A stretch of 64,000 bases of DNA from Leptolyngbya subtilissima AS-A7 (GTDB lineage: Bacteria > Cyanobacteriota > Cyanobacteriia > Phormidesmidales > Phormidesmidaceae), in NCBI RefSeq assembly GCF_039962255.1, contig NZ_JAMPKY010000009.1:248001-312000 (forward strand). The letters run 5' to 3'. A program made the position numbers and the translations under genes. The notes beneath the pieces were generated by a model that did no database searches, was not told where the DNA came from, and was given only the letters and a program-made list of their open reading frames with translations. How positions within the stretch are numbered: position 1 is the first letter of the stretch; each line of letters begins with the position of its first letter. Below, piece after piece: positions 35,849 through 45,140 of the stretch.

Positions 35849-37252
35849 TTAAAGCGACTCACCCAGACCCTGGTTCCAGTCTTGACCCAGCTGAATGGTG
35901 ATATCGGAGTTGAGCGCTCCGGTGCTTTCGACCCGCACTTCGCCAATTCCCAAAAAGCGGTGCACCATTTCAGCGGTTGCGCCATCGCCCCGCTGGGCCA
36001 CAATGCGGCTAATGGGCAGAGGGGCGTTTAGGGTCTGGTCGATAAAGATGTTGGAATAACCGCTTTCACGCAGCGCTCGGGTCAGAGCTTGCACCGCCAC
36101 TGGGTCGTTGGTGCTGTCTTGAATGGCAACGCGGACTCGGCTAGGGTCGCTGGTGGTGGCCACCCGCTGGGTACCAAAACCGAAGTATTGGTCAACCATG
36201 CCGTCGATGTCGTTATAGCTAGGAATCCAATAGCTCGCCGCAAATTCCTGGGGGCTGCTAAAGTTGCCTGGCAGCATCAGCATTTGCACGTTAGAGCGGT
36301 TGATCTGTGCCCCATAGCCCACCAGGGCCAACAGCTCTTCTACGGACAGGTTGGTGTCGACGTTCTCCTGAATCACCGACAAAATTTTAGGTAGCCGGGC
36401 AATGGTCGCCGGATTGAGCGCCTGCTCAGCTAGGGCCCGCATAAACATCTGCTGGCGCTGAATTCGGCCAATATCGCCCTGGGAGTCGTAGCGAAAGCGC
36501 AGGAACTGGAGCGCCTGATTGCCGTTGAGCTTTTGTTCGCCTGCCTTGAGATTGATGTAGAGGTGCTGGCTATCGTCCTGGTACTTCATATCGGCGGGCA
36601 CGTTAACCGTGACTCCGCCTAGGGCGTCGATCAGTTTTTCGACCCCCTGTACGTTGATGCGCACGTAGCGATCGACGGCCACACCACCCAGTAAATCGCT
36701 GACTGACTCGGCGGCTAGAGCGGGGCCGCCATCGCGGTTGGCCTCGTTGAGCTTAGTTAGCCGGCCGCGCACATAGGTGCGGGTGTCGCGGGGAAGGGAA
36801 AGAACCACCATTTGCTCGGTTTGGGGATTAAACCGCAGCAGCAGCATCGAGTCTGAAAGGCCGTCAAAGGAGTTGACTAGGGCGTGGTAGCCCACATCTT
36901 CCAGTTCGGGGGGCACGCTTTCGACGTCTGTCGTCAGCACCTTGACGCCCAGCACCAGAATATTCACCGGCCGAGTCAGGCGAGGCAGCCGCAGATTACC
37001 GCTCGACGCGATCGCGGCATCCTGGCTAAACACTCCAGATTCTTCGGCGCTTAGATCTTGCTGCATGAGCGGTGCCGCCGACAGCGAGACCGCCAGCATC
37101 GCCCCGGCCACTCCAGAAATACCCGCCACCGAGGCCAGGGCAATGCCCACGCCGAGCATGCGCGGCATGCGTCGTCGCTGTTGAGTTGGCATTTTTTGTG
37201 GATGCCCCTGGGGTGAACGAGCGTTGAGATGTTGGGGATGACGTTGGGACAC
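35849..37252 (-). CDS. LytR-CpsA-Psr (LCP) family cell-wall ligase
   Basis: A 467-residue protein with a membrane helix (about 32-58), an LCP domain (about 115-285) and a C-terminal LytR_C domain (about 365-460). The LCP domain shows DSMLLLRFNPQTEQMVVLSLPRDTRTYV, KLNEANRDGGPALAAESVSDLLGGVAVDRYVRIN and FLRFRYDSQGDIGRIQRQQMFMRAL, with the arginines and aspartate that bind polyprenyl pyrophosphate. LCP enzymes attach glycopolymers to peptidoglycan. The start is GTG with GAGG at good distance; an ATG at 37192 is an alternative. The gene lies 70 bases upstream of the amidase gene and probably shares its transcript. Confidence 0.93.
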   Translation of the reverse strand: MSQRHPQHLNARSPQGHPQKMPTQQRRRMPRMLGVGIALASVAGISGVAGAMLAVSLSAAPLMQQDLSAEESGVFSQDAAIASSGNLRLPRLTRPVNILVLGVKVLTTDVESVPPELEDVGYHALVNSFDGLSDSMLLLRFNPQTEQMVVLSLPRDTRTYVRGRLTKLNEANRDGGPALAAESVSDLLGGVAVDRYVRINVQGVEKLIDALGGVTVNVPADMKYQDDSQHLYINLKAGEQKLNGNQALQFLRFRYDSQGDIGRIQRQQMFMRALAEQALNPATIARLPKILSVIQENVDTNLSVEELLALVGYGAQINRSNVQMLMLPGNFSSPQEFAASYWIPSYNDIDGMVDQYFGFGTQRVATTSDPSRVRVAIQDSTNDPVAVQALTRALRESGYSNIFIDQTLNAPLPISRIVAQRGDGATAEMVHRFLGIGEVRVESTGALNSDITIQLGQDWNQGLGESL

Positions 37253-37498
37253 CAGGGACCTCGGGGCAATAAAAATGAGCGGGGTAGGAGACTACAGCCC
37301 CGTAGGGGGATGACTCTGCCAAATTTTTAGCTGCATGTTAACAGCAATTTAGTCAGCCGACCCACGTAATATGGCACGGACCCAGCAAATTGGGTTAATT
37401 TTTCGTCCGGCCATGGAACAGCCCTGGGGACGAGGTCTAGCGCTTTCTCCCAATCCAGAATTTGTGCTAGCAGGGAGGCTGAGTTGACACCCGTAATC

Positions 37499-37858
37499 CT
37501 AAGGCAGCCGCTTGCTCCACTGGCTAAACCCCGGCAGGTTGACCGATTTGCCCTGCAATAGACGCACCATTAAGACGAGATTAGTCAAGGTATAACCGGT
37601 CGTCACTAGGGTGTTGGTAATCAGTAGCCGCAGCGACAGCCCTGGTGCTAGATGGCTCCCGGCACTGAGCACCCCGTAGGTAATGACCCAGGTGAAGGCC
37701 AAGGTAACCACCAGCCGACTGACCGCTAGCTCTTGGCGGCTGCCCTGCTTTTGCCACAGGCTATAAAGAGCAGGCACGACCCCGAAAATAGGCACCAGGT
37801 AGAGGCTCAACTTTAAGCGCTCGAGGGTCTCCCCTGAGGCGGGACTGACTTTTTTCAT
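37499..37858 (-). CDS. Small membrane protein of unknown function
   Basis: A 119-residue protein with a short hydrophilic N-terminus and four hydrophobic stretches (LYLVPIFGVVPALYSLW, VSRLVVTLAFTWVITYGVL, LRLLITNTLVTTGYTLTNLVLMV and flanks). No conserved motif is recognised. It lies 246 bases upstream of the LCP gene on the same strand. A role is not assignable. Confidence 0.75.
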   Translation of the reverse strand: MKKVSPASGETLERLKLSLYLVPIFGVVPALYSLWQKQGSRQELAVSRLVVTLAFTWVITYGVLSAGSHLAPGLSLRLLITNTLVTTGYTLTNLVLMVRLLQGKSVNLPGFSQWSKRLP

Positions 37859-38009
37859 AGGTACTGAGCCCTGGACAGAAGGGAGAAGTTGTTGCAGGGT
37901 CTGTCCAGATTATGCCCCACGTGATCAGCACACGCGTACCTGCCTGATGAGAAAGCGCGACTCAGCATGGCCTATCGCGATCGCTGGGCTTTTCCCAGCC
38001 ACTATTCTC

Positions 38010-38996
38010 CTAAATTGCCTGACCAATAAATGTCCGGTGCCGTGGGCTATTGAACGTCACGGTAGGCTGCTCAAACCCCGCCGCCTCGAAAGCCGCCACC
38101 ATGTCCAGGCTGAAGTACTCGTCTAAATAGGGCTCAGTGCTTTTGAGTAGGGTGAAGACAAAGGGCGGCAGTTTTTGAATTGCCTCAGAACGAGGGTTCA
38201 TATCCATAATCGCCAGGTGGCCACCGGGGCACAGCAACCGCCGCGCCTCTTGCAGAATGGCCTTCGCTGCCGATTGCGGTAGCTCGTGAAAGACCAGGCA
38301 GATCGAAACCAGGTCATAGGAGGCAGCGGGTAGTCCGGTTGCTTCGCCGGCCGCATGGTGCCAGGCGATCGGAGTTGCAGTCGAGGAAATCTCTCCAGTT
38401 GCCTGCCGTTCTTGCTGCCGATACTGGGCCACGGCGAGAAAGTAAGGCGATAAATCTACTCCAGTTAGGTGAGCTTGGGGAAAGGTGGTCTGAAACGCTT
38501 CGGTGCTCATGCCCACCCCGCAGCCAACATCCACAATGGTCTCCGGGGCCTGGGGCAGTTGGGCAACGAGGACATTGTGGTAGCTCTGGCGAAGGCGATC
38601 GTCGCCAGCAGCTCCGGCCTCGGGCCAGATCTTGGCGTGCACCGCCTGGGCCGCCACTTCGACTTCCATCGCCGGTCGCCAGCCCAAATTGCCCTCGTCG
38701 TAGGCGTGAAAGCTGGTGGTGTAATAGTCGGGATAGATGAGGTAAGGATTTTGCACCGCTTCTAAATCGGTCTGCCAAAGGGGCGACAGCTCCTCGGTCT
38801 CAGCTGTGGGTAGCCCAGCTCCTGTACGACGGCTCTGCAAGGCCTGAACTCGTTCCCGCCAGGGCACGCCGATGGTTTCGGCCCGCGTCACCATCATATG
38901 GCGGGCGCGCCCCTTGGCAAAATTCCACAGGGGCTTAATGGCGAGCACCTGATTCACCACGCTGGAAAGCAGGTTGGGAGCAGAGGTAGCAGTCAT
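38010..38996 (-). CDS. Class I SAM-dependent methyltransferase
   Basis: A 328-residue protein with a SAM-binding motif I VDVGCGVGMSTEAFQ (about 157-171), an acidic residue after the next strand (LTGVDLSPYFLAVAQ) and YDLVSICLVFHELPQSAAKAILQEARRLLCPGGHLAIMDMNPRS as motifs post II and III. This is a UbiE/COQ5-like small-molecule methyltransferase. About 120 N-terminal residues precede the domain. The substrate is unknown. Confidence 0.9.
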   Translation of the reverse strand: MTATSAPNLLSSVVNQVLAIKPLWNFAKGRARHMMVTRAETIGVPWRERVQALQSRRTGAGLPTAETEELSPLWQTDLEAVQNPYLIYPDYYTTSFHAYDEGNLGWRPAMEVEVAAQAVHAKIWPEAGAAGDDRLRQSYHNVLVAQLPQAPETIVDVGCGVGMSTEAFQTTFPQAHLTGVDLSPYFLAVAQYRQQERQATGEISSTATPIAWHHAAGEATGLPAASYDLVSICLVFHELPQSAAKAILQEARRLLCPGGHLAIMDMNPRSEAIQKLPPFVFTLLKSTEPYLDEYFSLDMVAAFEAAGFEQPTVTFNSPRHRTFIGQAI

Positions 38997-39068
38997 AGCG
39001 GCCGCAGTGTTAGAACAGCCCCTATTTTAAGAGGTGAGGGGTAGCTGAATCCACAGGATATAGCACAG

Positions 39069-40328
39069 CTAGAATCCAGCTTTCAGCAGAGCATCCCAGA
39101 TTTGGTGGGCCATCTCCAACTTGGTGCAGGGAGGAATAGGAAGCTTGTCGCCCGCTTGAGTGAGCAGGACGGCCTGGTTGCGATCGCCCCCAAATCCACT
39201 TCCCGCCACATCAATAGGGTTCGCCACGATCGCATCTAACCCCTTGCGCTGCAGCTTATCTAACGCTGGGGGAGTGATGTCGCCGGTCTGAGCGGCAAAG
39301 CCAATTAGCCGCTGGTGGGGCGATCGCTTTTGGGATAAATCGGCCACAATGTCGGGCACCTGGGCCAGGGGTAGGGATTGGGGCAGATCTGCTTTAGCCA
39401 ACTTAGTGGACGCCTGGGTCGCTGGTTTCACATCGGCCACCGCCGCCGCCATCACAATCCAATCGGCCTGGGGTAGGTTAGTTAGCATCGCCCGATGCAT
39501 CTCCTCAGCCGTGGTAATGCTCACGGTTTGAATGCCGCCCAGGCGGGCTTTGAGGGATTCCTCCATCGGCCCATGAACGAGGGTGACTGTAGCGCCCCGG
39601 TGACTTGCAGTTTGGGCCAAGGCTACCCCCATTTTACCGCTGGCGGGGTTGCCAATAAAGCGCACAGAATCCAAAAACTCGCGGGTGCTGCCGGTGCTGA
39701 TCAGCAGGTGCTTCCCTACCAGGTCGCGCTGCCCGCCGCTGTGCAGCAGCGAGTGAATGGGGGTGAGAATGTCCTCCGGCTCGGCCATGCGCCCGGTGCC
39801 GATGCGATCGCAGGCCAGCACCCCACTACCTGGATCAATGCTGTGATAGCGCGGATCCTGAAGTAGCTGGTGCCAGTTGCGCTGCACCGCCTGCTGCTGC
39901 CACATGTCGGTATTCATCGCTGGGGCCAACAGCACTGGGCAGGTCGAGGCCAGTACGGTATTGGTCAGCAAATTATCGGCCAGACCGTGGGCCAGCTTGC
40001 CCAGCGTGTTAGCGCTCAGGGGGGCAATCACCAACAGCTCAGCCCATTCGCCCAGCTCAATGTGCAGCGGCCGTCCCTGGGTCGCCTGCCAAAAATTCTC
40101 GTCTGTATAGGCAGGGTGCCGGGCCAGGGTGGCCACCGTCAGGGGTGGAATGAAGGCCTGCCCCTGCTGGGTCAGCACAACACGCACCGCTAGGCCTGCC
40201 TTGGCCAGCGACGAAATCACCGAGCAAATCTTATAGGCTGCAATGCCGCCGCTAATGCCTATCAGCACTCGACGGGGAGCGTCCACGGCTGTAGAACTAC
40301 TTGCCATCCCAAACCCGACGCCAGTCAT
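39069..40328 (-). CDS. coaBC: Bifunctional phosphopantothenoylcysteine decarboxylase / phosphopantothenate-cysteine ligase
   Basis: A 419-residue coenzyme A biosynthesis enzyme. The N-terminal CoaC flavoprotein half ([67 protein letters not shown]) decarboxylates phosphopantothenoylcysteine. The C-terminal CoaB half ([38 protein letters not shown]) ligates cysteine to phosphopantothenate. Length is typical. Confidence 0.97.
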   Translation of the reverse strand: MTGVGFGMASSSTAVDAPRRVLIGISGGIAAYKICSVISSLAKAGLAVRVVLTQQGQAFIPPLTVATLARHPAYTDENFWQATQGRPLHIELGEWAELLVIAPLSANTLGKLAHGLADNLLTNTVLASTCPVLLAPAMNTDMWQQQAVQRNWHQLLQDPRYHSIDPGSGVLACDRIGTGRMAEPEDILTPIHSLLHSGGQRDLVGKHLLISTGSTREFLDSVRFIGNPASGKMGVALAQTASHRGATVTLVHGPMEESLKARLGGIQTVSITTAEEMHRAMLTNLPQADWIVMAAAVADVKPATQASTKLAKADLPQSLPLAQVPDIVADLSQKRSPHQRLIGFAAQTGDITPPALDKLQRKGLDAIVANPIDVAGSGFGGDRNQAVLLTQAGDKLPIPPCTKLEMAHQIWDALLKAGF

Positions 40329-40347
40329 CTCGATTTTAAGAACGACA

Positions 40348-40385
40348 CTTCTGCCGGGGCAAACAACCGTTTGCCCCGGCAGAAG
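40348..40385 (-). terminator. 17-bp perfect hairpin after the small 70-residue gene
   Basis: Bases 40348-40364 pair perfectly with 40369-40385 (core CTGCCGGGGCAAAC) around a 4-nt loop. It lies just downstream of the 40421-40633 gene and upstream of coaBC. There is no U-run, but the stem is strong enough to act as a transcript end. Confidence 0.65.
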
Positions 40386-40420
40386 CGGGGGTATCTAGAC
40401 AGGATTTAGCCGCCAACGGT

Positions 40421-40633
40421 CTACGACTCGTCGTAGGCTTCGAGGTCGAGCAAATAGACGTAGGATTCAACTAACTCGGGTCGCTGAAAGGCGATCGCCC
40501 GGAGTAGGTGCCAGTCTTGCAGTCCCTCAAAGGCATTCTCGTAGGCATCGGTCTCTAGGCGAGTAGCCAGCTCAGCCACCGTGTCCGGTGTCATATCTGA
40601 GACGGTTTGCGGTGAAACGTGTAGGCTCAGCAT
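40421..40633 (-). CDS. Small cyanobacterial protein, probably DUF2555
   Basis: A 70-residue, acidic, helix-rich protein: SDMTPDTVAELATRLETDAYENAFEGLQDWHLLRAIAFQRPELVESYVYLLDLEAYDES. The size and the ELA-x-RLE-x-DxYxxAFEGL-xDWHLLRA pattern resemble the cyanobacteria-specific DUF2555 family. I am not certain of the family name. No membrane segment. A strong hairpin follows. Confidence 0.75.
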   Translation of the reverse strand: MLSLHVSPQTVSDMTPDTVAELATRLETDAYENAFEGLQDWHLLRAIAFQRPELVESYVYLLDLEAYDES

Positions 40634-40720
40634 AGTCTTTTCCCCCTTGGTGACGTTTGCCTCAGAGCCGCACGGGTGCAGCCAGGGTCAATTCACTCTC
40701 CCTTTAGGATAAAGGTTTGG

Positions 40721-41389
40721 TCAGGGATTCCCGCTGGCCTGCCGCAAATCTTCGCAAAACCCGGCAATTAGCCCCATTACCTGAGGTGGAATTTCATGCC
40801 CCATGGCCATTTCCTGCCAGGTCACGGGTTGGCCAATGGCGGTGAGGGCGTCGTTGGCCTGCTGGGCCTTGCCGATCGGCACCACCGCATCAAAGGTACC
40901 GTGCACCATCATCACTGGGCGGGGGCTCACCGGAGCCTGGGCAGGGCTGTGCAGGTAGCCGCTGAGAATGATCTGCCCGGCTAGAGTCAGCTGTGACCCC
41001 ACGTCTAGCGCCATCGCCCCCCCTTGGGAAAACCCAGCCAAGATAGTGCGCTCTAGGGGAATTTTGGTGGTTTGAGGCAGCATTGACATCCAGAGCTTGA
41101 GCCGCTCTCGACTGGTCTGGAGGTCAGTCTGGGTCTCAAAATCGTAGGGGCGGCGAAAATCATAGCTGTTGGGAAAGTTGTACCACATGCGGCCCCCCGG
41201 AGCCTGAGGATGGGGCCAGGGCGCATCGGGAAAGACCATTGAGAAGTTGGCTATTTCTAAATAGGGGGCTAATCCGATTAGATCGGCGGCGTTGGCCCCC
41301 CAGCCGTGGAGAGCCACTAGGCACCAATCAGCGGTGCCATCGGTGGGGCCATAGGTCAGGGCCTGAAGCGGTTGTTCGGTGGGCAGCAT
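40721..41389 (-). CDS. Carboxylesterase/phospholipase-like alpha/beta hydrolase
   Basis: A 222-residue serine hydrolase of the acyl-protein-thioesterase/esterase group: CLVALHGWGANAADLIGLAPYL (oxyanion region), ILAGFSQGGAMALDVG (nucleophile Ser in GFSQGG), VHGTFDAVVPIGKAQ (Asp) and MGHEIPPQ (His). No signal peptide, so cytosolic. It probably hydrolyses small esters or acyl-proteins. It starts 14 bases after the stop of trhO upstream, so the two are probably co-transcribed. Confidence 0.93.
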   Translation of the reverse strand: MLPTEQPLQALTYGPTDGTADWCLVALHGWGANAADLIGLAPYLEIANFSMVFPDAPWPHPQAPGGRMWYNFPNSYDFRRPYDFETQTDLQTSRERLKLWMSMLPQTTKIPLERTILAGFSQGGAMALDVGSQLTLAGQIILSGYLHSPAQAPVSPRPVMMVHGTFDAVVPIGKAQQANDALTAIGQPVTWQEMAMGHEIPPQVMGLIAGFCEDLRQASGNP

Positions 41390-41403
41390 AGATTTCCTTA
41401 AAG

Positions 41404-42273
41404 CTAGCGATCGCGTTGACGAGCCTCTAGCCGAGCCCGTTTGGCGGGGGTAAGAGCAGCATAGCAGTGGGGGCAGCTGATGCCCGCTTCATAGTGAGGT
41501 GAGGCTTTCTCGGCCTCGCCCACCGGGTGGCCACAGCCCAGGCAGAGCTCGTATTCGCTGGGTTGCAGGCAGTGATTAACGGCCACCCGTTCGTCAAACA
41601 CAAAGCAGTCGCCCTGCCACAAACTGTCAGCCGTCGGTACTGTTTTGAGGTAGTTCAGAATGCCGCCCTGGAGGTGGTAAACCTGCTCAAAGCCCTGCTC
41701 TAGCAGGTAGGCAGTGGCTTTTTCGCAGCGAATGCCGCCCGTGCAAAACATTGCCACTTTTTTATGCTGAGCGGGGTCGAGGTGGTTGTCTACATAATTC
41801 GGCAATTCCCTAAAAGAGTGGGTTTGGGGATTCACCGCGCCCTTAAAGGTGCCCAGCTCGACCTCGAAGTTGTTGCGAGCATCGATCAGCATCACCTCAG
41901 GATCGGCAATGAGCTGGTTCCAATCTTGAGGCTCGACGTAGGTGCCGACCTTCTGCTGAGCAGGGTTGACTTCGGGATGTCCTAAGGTGACGATTTCCCG
42001 CTTGAGCTTCACCTTCATGCGCTCGAAGGGGGGCGCAGCGGTGATGGATTCTTGGTGGGAGAAGGGGCCAATTTCGGGATGGTTGTGCAGCCAGGCCAAC
42101 AGGGTATCAACGCTCTGGCGATCGCCCGCTACGGTAGCGTTCAGCCCTTCTGAAGCCAGCAAAATTGTACCCCGCAGCCCCCAGCTCTGACACAGTTCTA
42201 AAAGCTCCCGGCGCAGCGCTGCTGGTTCACTCAGGGTGACAAATTTGTAGAAGGTGGCGATCGCCCAATCCAT
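41404..42273 (-). CDS. trhO: tRNA uridine(34) hydroxylase TrhO (rhodanese family)
   Basis: A 289-residue protein of the YceA/TrhO family. It has an N-terminal ferredoxin-like domain (ATFYKFVTLSEPAALRRELLELCQSWGLRGTILLASEGLNATVAG) and a central rhodanese domain (DQLIADPEVMLIDARNNFEVELGTFKGAVNPQT) with the active-site cysteine in MFCTGGIRCEKATAYLLEQGF. The C-terminal region has CLGCG and CPHC cysteine pairs. The family hydroxylates U34 of certain tRNAs. It is followed after 14 bases by the esterase gene. Confidence 0.93.
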   Translation of the reverse strand: MDWAIATFYKFVTLSEPAALRRELLELCQSWGLRGTILLASEGLNATVAGDRQSVDTLLAWLHNHPEIGPFSHQESITAAPPFERMKVKLKREIVTLGHPEVNPAQQKVGTYVEPQDWNQLIADPEVMLIDARNNFEVELGTFKGAVNPQTHSFRELPNYVDNHLDPAQHKKVAMFCTGGIRCEKATAYLLEQGFEQVYHLQGGILNYLKTVPTADSLWQGDCFVFDERVAVNHCLQPSEYELCLGCGHPVGEAEKASPHYEAGISCPHCYAALTPAKRARLEARQRDR

Positions 42274-42299
42274 GGTCTGACAGAGCTACAAAGTTTCAA

Positions 42300-43220
42300 T
42301 TATAAGCGGTGAGCCTGGTACACCTCGACGGCGGCTCTATGCAGCAGCGAGTGGCGAAAGATCAGATCCTCCATCGATTGGCCGTAGCCGCCGCCGATGA
42401 CGCAGGCGATGGGATAGCCCGCCTTCACACAGCTGTCGAGTACGAAGCGATCGCGCTGATAAAGGCCGGTGTTGGTCAGCGCCAGCTTGCCCAGCAGGTC
42501 GTCTTTGTGCGGGTCGGCCCCGGCATCGTAAAACACGAGGTCAGGCTTCACCTGAGCCAGCAAATCTGGAACATATCGCGCCAGGCAGTTTAGGTAGGCA
42601 TCATCCTCCATGCCCAAGGCCAAGGGCACATCCAAATCGCTGCTCTGTTTGCGGGCTGGAAAGTTCTCCTGGCAGTGCATGGAAAAAGTAAAAACGCTGG
42701 AGTCGTCGCGGAAGATCCAGGCGGTGCCGTCACCCTGGTGCACGTCTAAGTCGAGGATCAGCACGCGATTGACGCGGCCCTGCGCTTGCAGCACTCGAGT
42801 GGCGATCGCCAGATCATTAAAGATGCAAAATCCCGATCCGTAGTCGGGAAAGGCGTGGTGGGTTCCCCCTGCCGTATTGCAGGCCAGCCCATGCTCCAAA
42901 GCCAGCTTGGCAGTGAGAATGGTGCCCCCCACCGCCGTGCAGGTGCGCTTAACTAGGGCGGCGCTCCAGGGCAACCCGATGCGCCGTTGGGCCTTAGCAT
43001 CTAGCGTGCCCTGGCGGTAAGCGTTGACATAGGCAGCCTGGTGCACAAGCTCCAGCCAGGCCTGAGGCGGTTCGCCGGGCTGGTAAATCTGGTCTGGGGT
43101 GATCACACCATCGTGCAGCAGGCGATCGCGCAGTAGCCGAAACTTGGGCATCGGAAAGCGATGCCCGTCGGGCAGGGGGGCGACGTAGTCGGAGTGATAG
43201 ATAACCGGAAGCTGACTCAA
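42300..43220 (-). CDS. Histone-deacetylase-superfamily amidohydrolase
   Basis: A 306-residue zinc-dependent deacetylase-fold enzyme. Visible are the HH pair (NTAGGTHHAFPDYGSGFCIFNDLAIA), the zinc aspartate and histidine in ILDLDVHQGDGTAWIF, YDAGADPHKDDLLGKLALTN and the glycine loop VIGGGYG. Bacterial members act on acetylpolyamines, acetoin-related or acyl-lysine substrates; the one here is unknown. The frame starts at TTG at 43220; no better start keeps the conserved YHSDYVAPLPDGHRFPM segment. Confidence 0.92.
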   Translation of the reverse strand: MSQLPVIYHSDYVAPLPDGHRFPMPKFRLLRDRLLHDGVITPDQIYQPGEPPQAWLELVHQAAYVNAYRQGTLDAKAQRRIGLPWSAALVKRTCTAVGGTILTAKLALEHGLACNTAGGTHHAFPDYGSGFCIFNDLAIATRVLQAQGRVNRVLILDLDVHQGDGTAWIFRDDSSVFTFSMHCQENFPARKQSSDLDVPLALGMEDDAYLNCLARYVPDLLAQVKPDLVFYDAGADPHKDDLLGKLALTNTGLYQRDRFVLDSCVKAGYPIACVIGGGYGQSMEDLIFRHSLLHRAAVEVYQAHRL

Positions 43221-43240
43221 AGCCCCAAGGTAAACAATGC

Positions 43241-44047
43241 CTACATCAAGGACGACAGCGATCGCCGCTGCCGCATATCCAGCGCGTGAGCCACGCTTCC
43301 CTCAGACCAGTCGAGGGGCAGGTCTGCCTCAGGGGGCACCACGGCCGGAGTGGCGGCTGGCCCAGGCGCACCGCTAGAAGCCGAGACCTGGGGCGATTCC
43401 CCTCGGGGGAGGTCGCGCCAACGCCCTGGCTGAGGCACCGCTCTAAACTGCGGCACAGTGCCAGCCCTAGGCCGCGCTGGTACCGGTGTTGGGTGCGGCT
43501 CAACCATAGGGGTTTCCACTAGTCTGACCCCAGGGGCTACGACTCCATCGCGCTGAGGCGAGTAGGGAGCTAAACGCCTAGGATGGGGTGGCTGCATCGG
43601 CGCAGGCGCTTTAGCGACTGGGCGCGGACGGGGCTTTTTGCGCTTGGTAGCTCGAGATGAGACCTTGATCTGCTGGGTGAGCACAAAGGAGCCGAAGGCA
43701 CATAACCCCACCAGACTCAGCAGACCCCAAAGGGCCACTCCAGAGCGGGGCGAAGCTTCCTGCTCTGGTGCAATCTCTGGGGCAGAGGCGGCATCGTCGG
43801 CTGGAAGTGGCAAAACCGTTAGGGGTGCTTCAGAAACGGCATCTTCTATGGGTTCGTTGAACATGAGGCCGTGGTAGGCGATCGCAGACACGCATACCAG
43901 GGTTAACCAGAGCCCTCCCAGCAAAAACAAGGGGCGGTAGGTTAGCAACCTGGCCCAAAACAGCCCCGACGTGATGGCAGGGTCGCGGTCTTCAGAGAAA
44001 GGTTGGGGAGCACGGGGCGAGGGCTGTCCAGAAAAATGCTGTGCCAT
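43241..44047 (-). CDS. Membrane protein with proline-rich C-terminus, unknown function
   Basis: A 268-residue protein. The N-terminal 30 residues are hydrophilic, then comes a hydrophobic helix (PLFLLGGLWLTLVCVSAIAYHGL), an acidic linker, a second helix (VALWGLLSLVGLCAFGSFVL) and a basic stretch (ATKRKKPRPRPVAK). A Pro/Arg-rich disordered tail of about 130 residues follows. No family is recognised. It lies 20 bases upstream of the deacetylase gene and may be co-transcribed with it. Confidence 0.75.
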   Translation of the reverse strand: MAQHFSGQPSPRAPQPFSEDRDPAITSGLFWARLLTYRPLFLLGGLWLTLVCVSAIAYHGLMFNEPIEDAVSEAPLTVLPLPADDAASAPEIAPEQEASPRSGVALWGLLSLVGLCAFGSFVLTQQIKVSSRATKRKKPRPRPVAKAPAPMQPPHPRRLAPYSPQRDGVVAPGVRLVETPMVEPHPTPVPARPRAGTVPQFRAVPQPGRWRDLPRGESPQVSASSGAPGPAATPAVVPPEADLPLDWSEGSVAHALDMRQRRSLSSLM

Positions 44048-44195
44048 AGGTTACCTGGTGGCCATCGGTGCACAAACCTCAGTGTTGCTGTACACCCTTA
44101 AGGCCAATTGTAGGCGCTCTTGCCAGTGGGCGCTAGGGTTTGGGCGGGCTTGGCGTCATGCTAACCCCCCAAGCCTGCCCAAACCAGGCAGTTTC

Positions 44196-45140
44196 TTAGC
44201 GCAACACCATGGCGGGCACGTAGTCTTGGGGGTCCTGGGCAACCCAACCTGCGGTGGAATTAAGCCGCACTTCAAAGAATAGGAACGCGTCGTTGCCCTC
44301 TGAGGTAGCGATCGCTCCCAGACGATCGCCCTGGCGCACCGTTTGCCCAGCTCGTACATTCAGCGCTGCCAGGTTGGCGTAGCGAGTTTGCAGCCCCTGG
44401 GCGTGGTTGACGACCACCAGATTGCCGTAGGTGGCGTCAGTGCCGGCAAAGGCTACGGTGCCTGCCCCCACCGCCAGCGCTGGAGTGCTGGCTGAGCTAG
44501 CCAGGGCGACCCCAGTGTTAAATACCAGCTTGCCCTGGGCTGGGTCAGGCTGCCAGCCGTAGTTGACAATCACCTGCGATCGCTGGGGTAGGGGATATCC
44601 TTGAAGCGGTGTGGCCGGAGCAGCGGTGGCCGCTGTGGTCGCCACGCCTGGAAACCAGTTCACCCCAGGCAGAAAAATGGTGGTCGGTACCGTGCTCACG
44701 CAGCCATTGACCTCAAACAGCACATCGGGCCGACTGTTGTAGGTCTGGGAAACCTGCTGCCAGGTTCTACCTGGGGGGACGCTGACCCGAATGCCGTTGA
44801 AGGGCGGAATGATCAGCTCTTGCCCCGGGCTGACGGCACCCCCTTGAACGGCAGGGTTGAGCCCCATGATAGTGGCTGGTAACAGACTATAGCGCTGGGC
44901 AATGGCGGCCAGCGTTTCGCCTTGGGCTACGCGGTGACGGGTCAAGCGCGACAGGGCAGGTTGAGAGCAAGCGGCTGGGCCGGTTTGGGCGATCGCGCCT
45001 GGCGTGGCCAGCGCCCCCAGCGGTAGGGTGACGGCCAGACCAAGCAGCCAAACTAAGCCTTTGTGTCCCAATCGCTGGGTAGGACTAGTAGCGCCCAACC
45101 GACGGGTGGCCCAATGCTGAAGCGAATCGTAAAACATCAT
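44196..45140 (-). CDS. LysM-M23 protein with degenerate peptidase domain
   Basis: A 314-residue exported protein with a signal segment (LVWLLGLAVTLPLGALATPGAIAQ), a LysM domain (HRVAQGETLAAIAQRYSLLPATIMGLNPAVQGGAVSPGQELIIPP, about residues 68-112) and a second LysM-like stretch. A C-terminal LytM/M23 domain follows. The M23 metal ligands appear lost: the HxGxD site reads NTGVALA, YAHL reads YANL, and the HLHFEVR site reads FLFFEVR. It is therefore probably a catalytically dead M23 protein, like the EnvC/NlpD type that activates amidases. An AmiC-type amidase gene lies about 10 kb away. Confidence 0.88.
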   Translation of the reverse strand: MMFYDSLQHWATRRLGATSPTQRLGHKGLVWLLGLAVTLPLGALATPGAIAQTGPAACSQPALSRLTRHRVAQGETLAAIAQRYSLLPATIMGLNPAVQGGAVSPGQELIIPPFNGIRVSVPPGRTWQQVSQTYNSRPDVLFEVNGCVSTVPTTIFLPGVNWFPGVATTAATAAPATPLQGYPLPQRSQVIVNYGWQPDPAQGKLVFNTGVALASSASTPALAVGAGTVAFAGTDATYGNLVVVNHAQGLQTRYANLAALNVRAGQTVRQGDRLGAIATSEGNDAFLFFEVRLNSTAGWVAQDPQDYVPAMVLR

